A stretch of 64,000 bases of DNA from Endozoicomonas ascidiicola (GTDB taxonomy: Bacteria > Pseudomonadota > Gammaproteobacteria > Pseudomonadales > Endozoicomonadaceae): the NCBI RefSeq assembly GCF_001646945.1, contig NZ_LUTV01000007.1, positions 154,914-218,913 on the forward strand. Reading direction: 5' to 3'. A program made the position numbers and the translations under genes. The notes under the pieces were generated by a model. It ran no database searches. It saw nothing but the letters and a program-made list of their open reading frames with translations, and was not told where the DNA came from. Of the stretch, positions 38,733 through 47,883 are shown piece after piece (the stretch's first letter is position 1; each line of letters opens with the position of its first letter).

Positions 38733-39503
<771 letters not shown>

Positions 39504-39524
39504 AGGTTGGATTGAATTGTAAAG

Positions 39525-39559
39525 AAAATAGCCTGAATGTATTTCAGGCTATTTTTTTT
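39525..39559. terminator. bidirectional terminator between isfD-type gene and dsbC
   Basis: Arms AAAATAGCCTGAA and TTCAGGCTATTTT are perfectly complementary around a short loop, with an 8-T run on the plus strand and A-rich sequence on the other side. It lies between convergent genes. Confidence 0.88.
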
Positions 39560-39564
39560 ATGGG

Positions 39565-40341
39565 CTATTTAATGTTCAGCATCTGGGCAATTGCATCTGC
39601 CGGGCGGTATCCGGGAATGACCTGTCCGTTTTCCAGAACCATTGCAGGGGTGCCGGTTACACCCATCTGCATCCCCAGCATGTACTGGTTGCTGATGATC
39701 TGTTCACAGGCAGCTTTATCGCCTTGAACCTCAATACTGATGCTGCGACCGGATTTTAAATCGGTCATGGCTTGTTTACGATCCGCAGTGCACCAGGCAT
39801 CGGTCATTTTTCGAAATGCCGGTGATTGTTCACCGCCACGGGGAAAGGCCAGATAACGAAGTTCGATACCTAACTTATTCATTTGACCAACTTCCTGATG
39901 CAATTTGCGACAGTAGCCACAGTCAACATCCGTAAATGCGTAGACGACGCCTTTGGTTTCGCCTTCAGGAGAGAAGACGATCATGTCTTCTTTATCTAAA
40001 GCAGCCAGGAGTTCAGCGTTAGCTTTGCTTTTCACTTCTTCTGTCAGATTGACCAGCTGGTTGTCACGAATTTCCAGCATTTCACCTTTGATCAAATGTT
40101 TACCAGAAGCGCTGCTGTAAAGAACGAATCCACCTTTAAGGACAACTTCATAAAGGCCTGAGATAGGGCTTGGGGCGATAGACTCCACAGGAATGTTGCT
40201 GTCCAGAGTCATCAGCTCCTTTAGGATGACCGTTTCAGCATTCTTATTGGCTGTGGCATCTGGCTCTGCATTGGCAGCTACCGCCCCCACAGAAATTGCG
40301 CTCAGCAGGCCGGTAATAAGCAGGGCAGAGAGTTTTTGCAT
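39565..40341 (-). CDS. dsbC: thiol:disulfide interchange protein DsbC
   Basis: Periplasmic disulfide isomerase. It has a signal peptide (about residues 1-22), an N-terminal dimerisation domain, and a thioredoxin-fold domain with the active site DCGYCRKLH and the cis-Pro loop TGTPAMV. A second pair of Cys (CTADRK..., AACEQ) matches the structural disulfide of E. coli DsbC. The 258-residue length is normal. The gene stands alone on the minus strand. Confidence 0.93.
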   Translation of the reverse strand: MQKLSALLITGLLSAISVGAVAANAEPDATANKNAETVILKELMTLDSNIPVESIAPSPISGLYEVVLKGGFVLYSSASGKHLIKGEMLEIRDNQLVNLTEEVKSKANAELLAALDKEDMIVFSPEGETKGVVYAFTDVDCGYCRKLHQEVGQMNKLGIELRYLAFPRGGEQSPAFRKMTDAWCTADRKQAMTDLKSGRSISIEVQGDKAACEQIISNQYMLGMQMGVTGTPAMVLENGQVIPGYRPADAIAQMLNIK

Positions 40342-40587
40342 ATGGGTTCCTCAAAATAAATAGTTCATGACCACTTCATTGAGCTATCGGCCAGTAAGTT
40401 TCTGGCTGGAAAGTCGTGTTTGAAGCTTGGAAAAACAACGAGTTTAGCTTGATTTTTTCTGATTGTATTGAAGGTTATTGTCAATTGGACTTTACGTTTG
40501 ACTTATGAAGGTCATTCCCTGCTTGACCGGAAACGGCACACTTGGAATGATGTGGAGTATTAAGCTTTAATTTTCCTGGAGAATGCC

Positions 40588-41106
40588 TTGGGCGAAGGAT
40601 TGAAACAACGGCTGTTTGGAGCTGTCGTATTATTGGCATTATTGATTATTCTTGCGCCAGCCCTGTTTAAGGGGGGAGAAAGCCACCCAATGCTGGCCTC
40701 AGACAATGATGCAGTGCCTTTACAGGCGCCATCAGTGCCGGTGTTTGTTGAGCAGCTTGATGTGCCGGCGGAACCTGTATCGGTTGCCATCAGAGACGAG
40801 GTGCAAGAGGTTGAGCTCGACCCGGTCCCGACACAGAATACAGGCACTGATGAAAAAGGTCATTTGAAAGCCTGGTCTCTCAGGTTGGCGACGTTCTCTG
40901 ATAAAAGCAACGCTGACAATCTTGAAAAAAATCTCAAGAAGAAAGGGTATAGCGCTTATATCAATAAAGTGACAACGGATAGCGGCAGTTATTTTTATCG
41001 GGTTTACATCGGGCCTGAAGCTCGTCCGGATGACTTCCAACGGTTAAAGGCATCATTGAAGAAAGAGATGGGCTTGGATGGAATGATCGTTCGATTTCAG
41101 CCTTAG
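40588..41106 (+). CDS. SPOR-domain cell-division protein, DedD-like
   Basis: One N-terminal transmembrane helix (about residues 8-26), a Pro/Val-rich periplasmic linker, and a C-terminal SPOR domain (about 92-170: WSLRLATFSDKSNADNLEKN, YRVYIGP) that binds denuded septal peptidoglycan. The start is TTG 40588, with GGAG 6 bases upstream. The dedD-cvpA-purF order is typical of gammaproteobacteria; folC, usually upstream, is replaced here by dsbC on the other strand. Confidence 0.88.
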   Translation: MGEGLKQRLFGAVVLLALLIILAPALFKGGESHPMLASDNDAVPLQAPSVPVFVEQLDVPAEPVSVAIRDEVQEVELDPVPTQNTGTDEKGHLKAWSLRLATFSDKSNADNLEKNLKKKGYSAYINKVTTDSGSYFYRVYIGPEARPDDFQRLKASLKKEMGLDGMIVRFQP

Positions 41107-41203
41107 TCTTACGTCAACAGAATCTAGCTTTAATTTGCTCAGTTCTCTGTCCGGCAGCCTTGTATATTCGCTATAATCTCTTGTTTTTCCTGCTTATCGA
41201 GGT

Positions 41204-41329
41204 TGTCGCAAAAGATCATTAAAAGCAGATGTCGTAGGTCGGTAACCCAAAGGGTTGCCGACAATCAACTACAGGCCTGCGAGGTGTCGGCAATTCTTAC
41301 AGAATTACCGACCTACGGATTTTGCGACA
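41204..41329. repeat. REP/BIME-like composite palindrome
   Basis: Perfect 10-base outer arms TGTCGCAAAA (41204-41213) and TTTTGCGACA (41320-41329) enclose two inverted copies of a REP unit: GTAGGTCGGTAACCC..GGGTTGCCGAC at 41234-41262 and its inverted relative at 41286-41316. A third unit lies at 43554-43584. Confidence 0.75.
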
Positions 41330-41356
41330 CCCTCTTATCGTCGTGGAGAAGTTTGT

Positions 41357-41851
41357 TTGTCTTTTACCTGGATTGACTGGCTGATAGCCGGAATTATTAT
41401 TATCTCAGCATTGCTCAGCTTAAAGCGGGGCTTTTTTAAAGAGGTACTGTCCCTCGTTACCTGGATCGCTGCTATCTTTGTGGCCTGGTCTTTTGGCGGA
41501 GCGCTGTCTGAACGATTCACTGATTACATCGGCACACCTTCCATTCGGGTTATGGCGGCCTGTGCTCTGTTGTTTGTGGTGACATTAATGCTGGGTGCAC
41601 TGGTTAACCGCATTATTGCTGAGCTGGTTCAGGCCACTGGTTTGACGGGTACGGATCGTATGCTGGGCATGGTGTTTGGGGGGCTTCGGGGTTGTCTGCT
41701 GGTGACAGTGTTGTTGGGCTTGATGACGTTGGCGCCATTAGAGCAGGATCAAGCCTGGCAGCAGTCGGTGTTATTGCCTCACTTCCTGCTGCTGGCGGAT
41801 TGGTCAAAAGAAACAGTGGTGGGTTTAATGGGGCCGCTAATGCGTGGTTGA
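41357..41851 (+). CDS. cvpA: CvpA family membrane protein
   Basis: Inner-membrane protein of 164 residues with four hydrophobic helices; E. coli CvpA is needed for colicin V production and envelope tolerance. The family start WIDWLIAGIIIISALLSLKR follows directly on TTG 41357, which has GGAG (41345-41348) 8 bases upstream. A longer reading from ATG 41255 would translate the REP palindrome and is rejected. purF lies 184 bp downstream. Confidence 0.9.
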   Translation: MSFTWIDWLIAGIIIISALLSLKRGFFKEVLSLVTWIAAIFVAWSFGGALSERFTDYIGTPSIRVMAACALLFVVTLMLGALVNRIIAELVQATGLTGTDRMLGMVFGGLRGCLLVTVLLGLMTLAPLEQDQAWQQSVLLPHFLLLADWSKETVVGLMGPLMRG

Positions 41852-42035
41852 TACTCAGTTAATAACTTTTTTACATCTGAGTACTGAGACCGATTTCGGA
41901 ATACCGTAATTTCACGTATGATTCGCCCCACACGAGTTATCAGGAAATGGATCTTCAGACAGGGAACAGGCAAATTCTTCATCTGGTTGGTCTTTTTGAT
42001 AACACGCTTTACTGATCAATCCTGGGGGTGAGTAC

Positions 42036-43538
42036 ATGTGTGGAATCGTCGGTATTTCGGCAACGGTGAATGTTAACCAGCTGTTGTTCGATGCGCTGAC
42101 TGTGCTACAACACAGGGGGCAGGACGCCGCAGGAATGGTAACACTGGACAATAACCGGTTCTTCCTGCGAAAAGACAACGGTCTGGTGAAGGATGTATTT
42201 CGCACCCGACACATGACACGGCTCAGTGGCACTTCCGGCCTTGGCCATGTTCGATATCCCACCGCGGGTACTTCCAGTTCCGCAGAAGCCCAACCCTTTT
42301 ACGTCAACTCTCCCTACGGTATCGCGCTCGCTCATAACGGCAATATCACCAATGCGGAAGAGATCAAACAATCACTGTTTGAGGCGGATTTACGTCATAT
42401 CAATACCCATTCAGATTCTGAAATTCTGCTGAACGTCCTTGCTCACGAGCTGGCCAAAGCTGGCAAGCTCAAGCCTCAGGCGGAAGACTTTTTCAGCGCT
42501 GTGAAAGGGGTTTATGAGCGTTGCGAAGGCGGCTTTGCGGTGGTTGTGTTGGTGAACGGGCAGGGCATGCTGGGCTTTCGTGATCCCAACGGTATACGAC
42601 CATTAGTGTACGGTAAGCGGGAAACGGCGCAGGGCACTGAATACATGCTGGCATCGGAGTCTGTGGCGCTGGATGCTCTGGGCTTTACGCTGATAAGAGA
42701 TGTGGCGCCAGGTGAAGCCATCTATATTGATGAGCAGCGGCAGTTGCACAGTTTCCAGTGCGTGCCCGGCAAGCTAACCCCTTGTATGTTTGAGTATGTC
42801 TATCTGGCGCGACCCGATTCAACAGTGGACGGTATTTCTGTTTACCAATCCCGTTTGCGCATGGGGCAAACGCTGGCGAATAAAATTCTGCGGGAATGGG
42901 GGGATCATGACATTGATGTGGTGATGCCCATTCCAGACACCAGTCGCAACTCTGCGTTGGAACTGGCGACTCGTCTTGGCTTGCCATATCGTGAAGGGTT
43001 TGTGAAGAATCGCTACATCGGCAGAACCTTTATTATGCCGGGTCAGGCGATTCGAGAGAAATCCGTACGACAGAAACTGAATGCCATTGGTCAGGAGTTT
43101 GCCGGAAAAAATGTACTGCTGGTGGATGATTCCATCGTTCGCGGTACTACCTGTGAACAGATTATTGAAATGGCGCGGGAAGCGGGGGCGAAGAAAGTGT
43201 ATTTCTGCTCTGCGGCACCGGCGATTCGTTTCCCTAATGTTTATGGCATTGATATGCCCACCAGTGAAGAGTTGATTGCTTATAATCGGACGATTGAGGA
43301 AATCAGCCAGCAGATCGGTGCGGATAAGCTGATTTTTCAGGAGTTGGATGAGCTGAAAAAATCCGTGGCAGCGTTAAACCCAGAGATCGAAGATTTCGAT
43401 TGCTCGGTATTTGATGGCTGTTATCTGGCGGGGAATATTGATGATGCTTATCTGGCAAAGTTGGCTTCCCATCGGAATGACAGCAGCCGGGCAGTGGAAA
43501 GCGATATTATCGATCTTCACAATGAGGATGATCTGTAA
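42036..43538 (+). CDS. purF: amidophosphoribosyltransferase PurF
   Basis: First committed enzyme of purine synthesis (PRPP plus glutamine to phosphoribosylamine). After Met removal the catalytic Cys of the Ntn glutaminase domain is exposed (MCGIVGI); [10 protein letters not shown] follows. The C-terminal half is a PRTase domain with the PRPP motif [14 protein letters not shown]. The 500 residues match E. coli (505). GGGGGTGAG precedes the ATG. Confidence 0.97.
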   Translation: MCGIVGISATVNVNQLLFDALTVLQHRGQDAAGMVTLDNNRFFLRKDNGLVKDVFRTRHMTRLSGTSGLGHVRYPTAGTSSSAEAQPFYVNSPYGIALAHNGNITNAEEIKQSLFEADLRHINTHSDSEILLNVLAHELAKAGKLKPQAEDFFSAVKGVYERCEGGFAVVVLVNGQGMLGFRDPNGIRPLVYGKRETAQGTEYMLASESVALDALGFTLIRDVAPGEAIYIDEQRQLHSFQCVPGKLTPCMFEYVYLARPDSTVDGISVYQSRLRMGQTLANKILREWGDHDIDVVMPIPDTSRNSALELATRLGLPYREGFVKNRYIGRTFIMPGQAIREKSVRQKLNAIGQEFAGKNVLLVDDSIVRGTTCEQIIEMAREAGAKKVYFCSAAPAIRFPNVYGIDMPTSEELIAYNRTIEEISQQIGADKLIFQELDELKKSVAALNPEIEDFDCSVFDGCYLAGNIDDAYLAKLASHRNDSSRAVESDIIDLHNEDDL

Positions 43539-43553
43539 TCGATCGGTTTGCAA

Positions 43554-43584
43554 AGGTTGGTAACCCGCTGGGTTGCCGACCTAC
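43554..43584. repeat. REP unit at the purF/xni junction
   Basis: AGGTTGGTAACCC GCT GGGTTGCCGACCTAC: the same hairpin family as at 41234-41316. It overlaps the xni stop codon (43581-43583) and may terminate or protect both convergent transcripts. Confidence 0.7.
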
Positions 43585-44387
43585 TTGTTCAGATACCTCA
43601 TTTCTTTCAAACTCATGCCCAAGTCAATATCCTCTTTAAGTGTTGCCATCTGCAAAGATAGTAAAGCGTGTTCTTTCTGATTCAGTACCTTTTTTAGTGG
43701 CCCTTTCGGTGCTTCAACGTTTGAACCTTCACTGAACAGGTTTTGCAGATTGCCAAATTGAGCCAGCAAATCACCAGCGCCTTTTTTGCCAACACCGTCG
43801 ACGCCCGGGATATCACCGACCCCTGCCATACTCCAGTAATCCAGCAGCTGTTCTGGTTTAATGCCGAACTCTTTCATCACTTCTGCCCGATCAAAATCGA
43901 GCTTCTGGAAATGATCTCTCTGGATGACCAGAGGCGATTGAAGCAGTTGGCGGTAAGCTTTGTCCGTCGACAGAATAATCGTGTTGATATTTCCGCCAAT
44001 GGCTTTATGGGTAATGGCGCCAATCACATCATCGGCTTCCACGCCATTACGGCGAAAAGTCATTAGCCCCATTTCACGAAACGCTTTATTGAAGTCAGAC
44101 AGCCGTCTTCGTAACGCATCAGGCATTGGTTTGCGCTTGGCTTTGTAGTCCGGCAGCAATTCGTGACGCCATGTGGGCGGATCACCATCAAACACGACTA
44201 ATGCATGAGTCGGGTTGCACTCTTTAATGGCTCGCTGCACAGAGGACACGGTTGCCGACAGTGCGCCATCAACCTGCTGAGCTTCATCATCATGATTGTC
44301 TTGGCTGGGGGCTTCTCTGCCGGGAACTGCCGCATGAATTCGGCGTATCAGGTTCAGGGCATCAATTAACAATAAGGTGGGGGCCAT
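43581..44387 (-). CDS. xni: flap endonuclease Xni (exonuclease IX family)
   Basis: PIN/FEN-type 5' nuclease of 268 residues. It has LLLIDALNLIRR with the first metal-binding Asp, VVFDGDPPTWRHELLPDYKA, GVEADDVIGAIT, STDKAYRQLL, and the helix-hairpin-helix GVGDIPGVDGVGKKGA. Xni lacks some acidic residues of the Pol I 5' nuclease and acts on flapped DNA in repair or Okazaki-fragment processing. It is convergent with purF. Confidence 0.92.
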   Translation of the reverse strand: MAPTLLLIDALNLIRRIHAAVPGREAPSQDNHDDEAQQVDGALSATVSSVQRAIKECNPTHALVVFDGDPPTWRHELLPDYKAKRKPMPDALRRRLSDFNKAFREMGLMTFRRNGVEADDVIGAITHKAIGGNINTIILSTDKAYRQLLQSPLVIQRDHFQKLDFDRAEVMKEFGIKPEQLLDYWSMAGVGDIPGVDGVGKKGAGDLLAQFGNLQNLFSEGSNVEAPKGPLKKVLNQKEHALLSLQMATLKEDIDLGMSLKEMRYLNK

Positions 44388-44498
44388 AGTGCGTGTTTAT
44401 TCAGCAATCATATTGACGGTTCGACCATGATAACGAAAATTGGTTCAAGGCTGTGGATTTTGTTTGGCTTCTGTTATGTTTAGCTCCTTGAATAAGTA

Positions 44499-44663
44499 TC
44501 AGCAGTTGTGCAGATTAAATCATACTTTCTGACTAAGTAATCAGCTACTCTGCAGCGTTACAGCTCCGGTCACATAGCTACGGCTATGCTCCCTACGCTC
44601 TGCCTTGCATAGTAACTGCCTACTCAGCCAGAAAGCTGCGATTTAATCTGAACAACTACTTAA
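44499..44663. repeat. 165-bp MITE-like element upstream of metZ
   Basis: Long imperfect terminal inverted repeats of about 45 bases: the left arm AGCAGTTGTGCAGATTAAAT matches the reverse complement of the right arm, AAGTAGTTGTTCAGATTAAA, and both continue into CTTTCTG.CT.AGTA. The centre holds the palindrome CATAGCTACGGCTATG. About 135 bp recur in inverted orientation at 60469-60610. It fills most of the 306-bp xni-metZ gap and ends 30 bp before metZ. Confidence 0.8.
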
Positions 44664-44693
44664 CTCTAAAAAAAAGCTGTCCCGGAATTACCC

Positions 44694-45929
44694 ATGAAAA
44701 ATCAAGACGTGAACGATCAACTTCCAGACATTGATGAAGCGCTGGGTTTTGCCACTCAGTCAATCCGGGGCGGTTCTTTTCGCAGCGATATGCGGGAGCA
44801 CAGTGAAGCACTTTATTTAACCTCCAGTTTTGTTTATGACAGCGCCGCTCAAGCTCAGGCGGTGTTTGCGGGTGATGAGCCCGGTAATGTCTACTCCCGC
44901 TACACCAATCCTTCTGTGCAGATGTTTGAAGAGCGCATGGCCATTCTCGAAGCCGGCGGCATGGAAGATATTATTGGTTGTGCGACGTCGTCTGGTATGG
45001 CGGCGATTTTGGGCAGCTGTATGGCGTTGCTGAAAAGCGGTGATCATGTCATCTGTTCCCGCAATGTGTTTGGCACGACGTTTACGATTTTTGCCAAGTA
45101 CTTTGAAAAGTTCGGCGTGAAAACCACCTTTGTGGATCTGACCAATTATCAGCAATGGCAGGAGGCAATGACGCCGGAAACCCGTCTTTTATTTTTGGAA
45201 ACTCCGTCGAATCCTCTGAGCGACGTCGCTGATATACAACGACTGGCAGATATCGCCCACAACACCTATAACAAGAGCGCGCTATTAATGGTGGATAACT
45301 GTTTCTGCACGCCAGCATTACAAAAGCCGCTCCTTTTTGGAGCCGATCTGATTATTCATTCTGCCACCAAATATATTGATGGTCAGGGGCGTTGCCTTGG
45401 GGGCATGGTGGTGGGCAGAAAAGAACTGGTGAATGAAGTTCATTTGTGGCAAAGGGCAGCCGGCGCCACGCTCAGCGCGTTTAATGCGTGGGTTCTGTTT
45501 AAAGGGTTGGAAACGCTCTCCATCAGAATGGAAGGCCACTGTCGTAATGCCACCGCTTTGGCGAAATGGCTGGATGAACATCCGGCGGTTGACAAGGTAC
45601 ATTACTCTGGTCTGAGTTCACACCGAGGCCATGAGCTTGCCAAAAAACAGCAATCGGCCTTTGGTGGTGTGCTGGCCTTTGAAGTGAAGGGCGGTCGAGC
45701 GTCTGCCTGGAAAGTCATCGACAGTGTTACCATTATGTCCCGAACCGCCAATCTCGGTGATACCCGAACCACCATTACCCACCCGGCAACCACCACGCAT
45801 TGTCGTCTTACGGATGACGACAAACAGCGCTCTGGCATTACAGAAGGCCTGGTTCGTGTTGCTGTGGGATTAGAAGATATTGAAGATCTCAAGCGGGATA
45901 TTGATAAGGGACTACAGCAATTGCGTTAA
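44694..45929 (+). CDS. metZ: O-succinylhomoserine sulfhydrylase MetZ
   Basis: PLP enzyme that makes homocysteine from O-succinylhomoserine and sulfide in methionine synthesis. Conserved parts are GFATQSIRGG, YSRYTNPSV, FLETPSNPLSDVADI, the PLP Lys in HSATKYIDGQGR, and SRTANLGDTRTTITHPATTTH. The 411-residue length and the cvpA-purF-metZ order agree with Pseudomonas. A MITE lies immediately upstream, so its promoter may be partly element-derived. Confidence 0.94.
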   Translation: MKNQDVNDQLPDIDEALGFATQSIRGGSFRSDMREHSEALYLTSSFVYDSAAQAQAVFAGDEPGNVYSRYTNPSVQMFEERMAILEAGGMEDIIGCATSSGMAAILGSCMALLKSGDHVICSRNVFGTTFTIFAKYFEKFGVKTTFVDLTNYQQWQEAMTPETRLLFLETPSNPLSDVADIQRLADIAHNTYNKSALLMVDNCFCTPALQKPLLFGADLIIHSATKYIDGQGRCLGGMVVGRKELVNEVHLWQRAAGATLSAFNAWVLFKGLETLSIRMEGHCRNATALAKWLDEHPAVDKVHYSGLSSHRGHELAKKQQSAFGGVLAFEVKGGRASAWKVIDSVTIMSRTANLGDTRTTITHPATTTHCRLTDDDKQRSGITEGLVRVAVGLEDIEDLKRDIDKGLQQLR

Positions 45930-45983
45930 GAGTGCCTGCGTACGTGAATTGCTTAATAACCAATACTAAAAAATCAGGTTGAT

Positions 45984-46886
45984 ATGGACGCAATAATCAA
46001 GAACTGTCTGGAATCCATGTCGGGCGTTATTCGGGGGAAGGATAACGAAGTACGACTGGCGCTCTGCTGTTTTCTCGCCCGTGGGCATTTGTTGATCGAA
46101 GATTTACCCGGCATGGGAAAGACGGCCATGGCGCTTTCTTTCTCCCGTCTGTTGGGTCTGGAATATCAGCGGATTCAATTTACCAGCGATTTATTGCCAG
46201 CGGACATTCTCGGTGTATCAATCTTTGATCAGTCTGCCAGTGACTTTCAATTCAAACCGGGCCCGGTGTTTACCGGGATGCTGCTGGCAGATGAAGTCAA
46301 CAGGGCGTCACCCAGAACCCAGAGTGCATTATTGGAAGCCATGGAAGAACGTCAGGTGACTGTTGATGGTGAGGCCAGAATGCTGCCAAAGCCGTTTATT
46401 GTTATTGCGACCCAGAATCCGGTATTTCAGGAAGGTACCTTTGCGCTTCCGGAGTCTCAGCAGGATCGCTTTTTAATGCAGATTCATATGGGGTATCCCG
46501 ACACCGAATCTGAAAAAGCTATCTTGAAAGGCGAGGCTGGTCGTCTGTGTCTCAATAGCCTTGAGCAGGCGATGACTGCAGAAGAACTTCTGCTGCTGCA
46601 GGAAGAAGTGGACAAGGTCAGCGCCAGTGATTTGCTGTTGGATTACATTCTTCGATTGTTAAAGGCCACGCGCAGTGAAGAGCATTTTGAGGTTGGCCTA
46701 TCGCCACGGGCTGGCCTTGCTTTGCTTCAGGCTGCAAAAGCCTGGGCTCGTATTGACGGTCGAAATTACGTGGTGCCGGAAGATGTTCAAGCGGTATTTC
46801 TGCCCGTGGCAAGGCATCGTTTGATTACCAGCAAACATGGGATTTCACCTAGCGAATTATTGGCCCGCGTTAACGTGATGGTTTAA
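45984..46886 (+). CDS. MoxR-family AAA+ ATPase
   Basis: AAA+ chaperone-type ATPase of 300 residues, with Walker A EDLPGMGKTAMA, Walker B LLADEVNRASPRTQSALLEAMEERQV and sensor 1 IATQNPVFQEGTF. MoxR proteins are encoded with DUF58 and transglutaminase partners and are thought to activate or assemble them. It starts the operon followed by DUF58 (4 bp gap) and a TgpA-like gene, as in Pseudomonas PA2875-PA2873. Confidence 0.93.
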   Translation: MDAIIKNCLESMSGVIRGKDNEVRLALCCFLARGHLLIEDLPGMGKTAMALSFSRLLGLEYQRIQFTSDLLPADILGVSIFDQSASDFQFKPGPVFTGMLLADEVNRASPRTQSALLEAMEERQVTVDGEARMLPKPFIVIATQNPVFQEGTFALPESQQDRFLMQIHMGYPDTESEKAILKGEAGRLCLNSLEQAMTAEELLLLQEEVDKVSASDLLLDYILRLLKATRSEEHFEVGLSPRAGLALLQAAKAWARIDGRNYVVPEDVQAVFLPVARHRLITSKHGISPSELLARVNVMV

Positions 46887-46890
46887 ACGG

Positions 46891-47883
46891 ATGCGCTCTC
46901 ACAGTATGAATGAAAGTCTGAAATCACCGGAGAAGTGGCTGTCGGAACGGTTTCGCCGCTGGATTGACAGCCGAAGCCCTCGCTCCCATCGCATCAGATT
47001 AAACCAGCGTCGCATTTATATTGTGCCCACGGGCTATGGTTTTTTCTGGTTGTTGATGGTGTTGTTGGTCTTTCTGGTGGCCACTAACTATTCCAACTCA
47101 TTAGCATTTGGGCTGTGTTTTTTCATGCTCAGTCTTTTCCAGATTTCTATGATTCACACGTGGCGAAACCTGGCCGGTATTACGCTGGTCGTGCGCGGCG
47201 CTGAGTCGGTTTATGCAGGCGAACCGGTGCCGGTGAATTTGGAATGCCTGACGGAAGGTCGCCAGCGTTTTTCCATTTTGATGGGCTGGCCAGAGTCCGA
47301 AATGGTGTCAGCCAGTTTTTCTCATGAACATGAGCAGTCACTGTTGGCACCAGAAGAGCAAAGAGGGCGCTTTCGACCGGGCAGGATGCTTATCAAAAGT
47401 ATTTACCCGTTGGGATTTTTTCGTACCTGGACCTGGGTTCGGTTGGATTGTCACTCGTTGATTTATCCCGCGCCGGAGGAGGGTATACCGTTGCCAGAGG
47501 GGAACTGCGGTAAGGGCGGTGAAAGATCACTGGTGAAATCCGGTATTGATGATTTTCATGGTTTTCGCGGTTATCAGGAAACCGACAGCCCTTCCCATGT
47601 TTACTGGCAGGGTTTTGCTAAAACGGGTGAACTGCTGACCAAGCAGTTTGATCAGCCCGTTGGTAGAGAGTTGTGGTTTTCTCTGGATCAGGTTGCTGGT
47701 TACGACCTTGAAAAACAGTTGTCAATTTTGACCGGCTGGTGCCTTTATTGCGAACGACAACGTTTCAGCTATGGCTTAACACTGGGTACACAGAAGCTGT
47801 CGCCTGCCAACGGCGCAGTCCATCTGCATAAAGCATTTGAATTGCTGGCACTTTACAACGTTGATGACAGTGATGAGCGCTAA
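46891..47883 (+). CDS. DUF58 domain-containing membrane protein
   Basis: A 330-residue protein with two adjacent transmembrane helices (about residues 50-95) and a C-terminal DUF58 domain (SGIDDFHGFRGYQETDSPSHVYWQGFAKTGELLTKQF region). DUF58 proteins resemble von Willebrand A domains. Function is unknown; it is the constant partner of MoxR and the transglutaminase. ATG 46906 is an alternative start. Its end overlaps the next gene. Confidence 0.9.
   Translation: MRSHSMNESLKSPEKWLSERFRRWIDSRSPRSHRIRLNQRRIYIVPTGYGFFWLLMVLLVFLVATNYSNSLAFGLCFFMLSLFQISMIHTWRNLAGITLVVRGAESVYAGEPVPVNLECLTEGRQRFSILMGWPESEMVSASFSHEHEQSLLAPEEQRGRFRPGRMLIKSIYPLGFFRTWTWVRLDCHSLIYPAPEEGIPLPEGNCGKGGERSLVKSGIDDFHGFRGYQETDSPSHVYWQGFAKTGELLTKQFDQPVGRELWFSLDQVAGYDLEKQLSILTGWCLYCERQRFSYGLTLGTQKLSPANGAVHLHKAFELLALYNVDDSDER

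Noticed and set aside
41255..41356. N-terminal extension of CvpA by 34 residues
   Set aside because: It would translate the REP palindrome; TTG 41357 has a good ribosome site and fits the family start.
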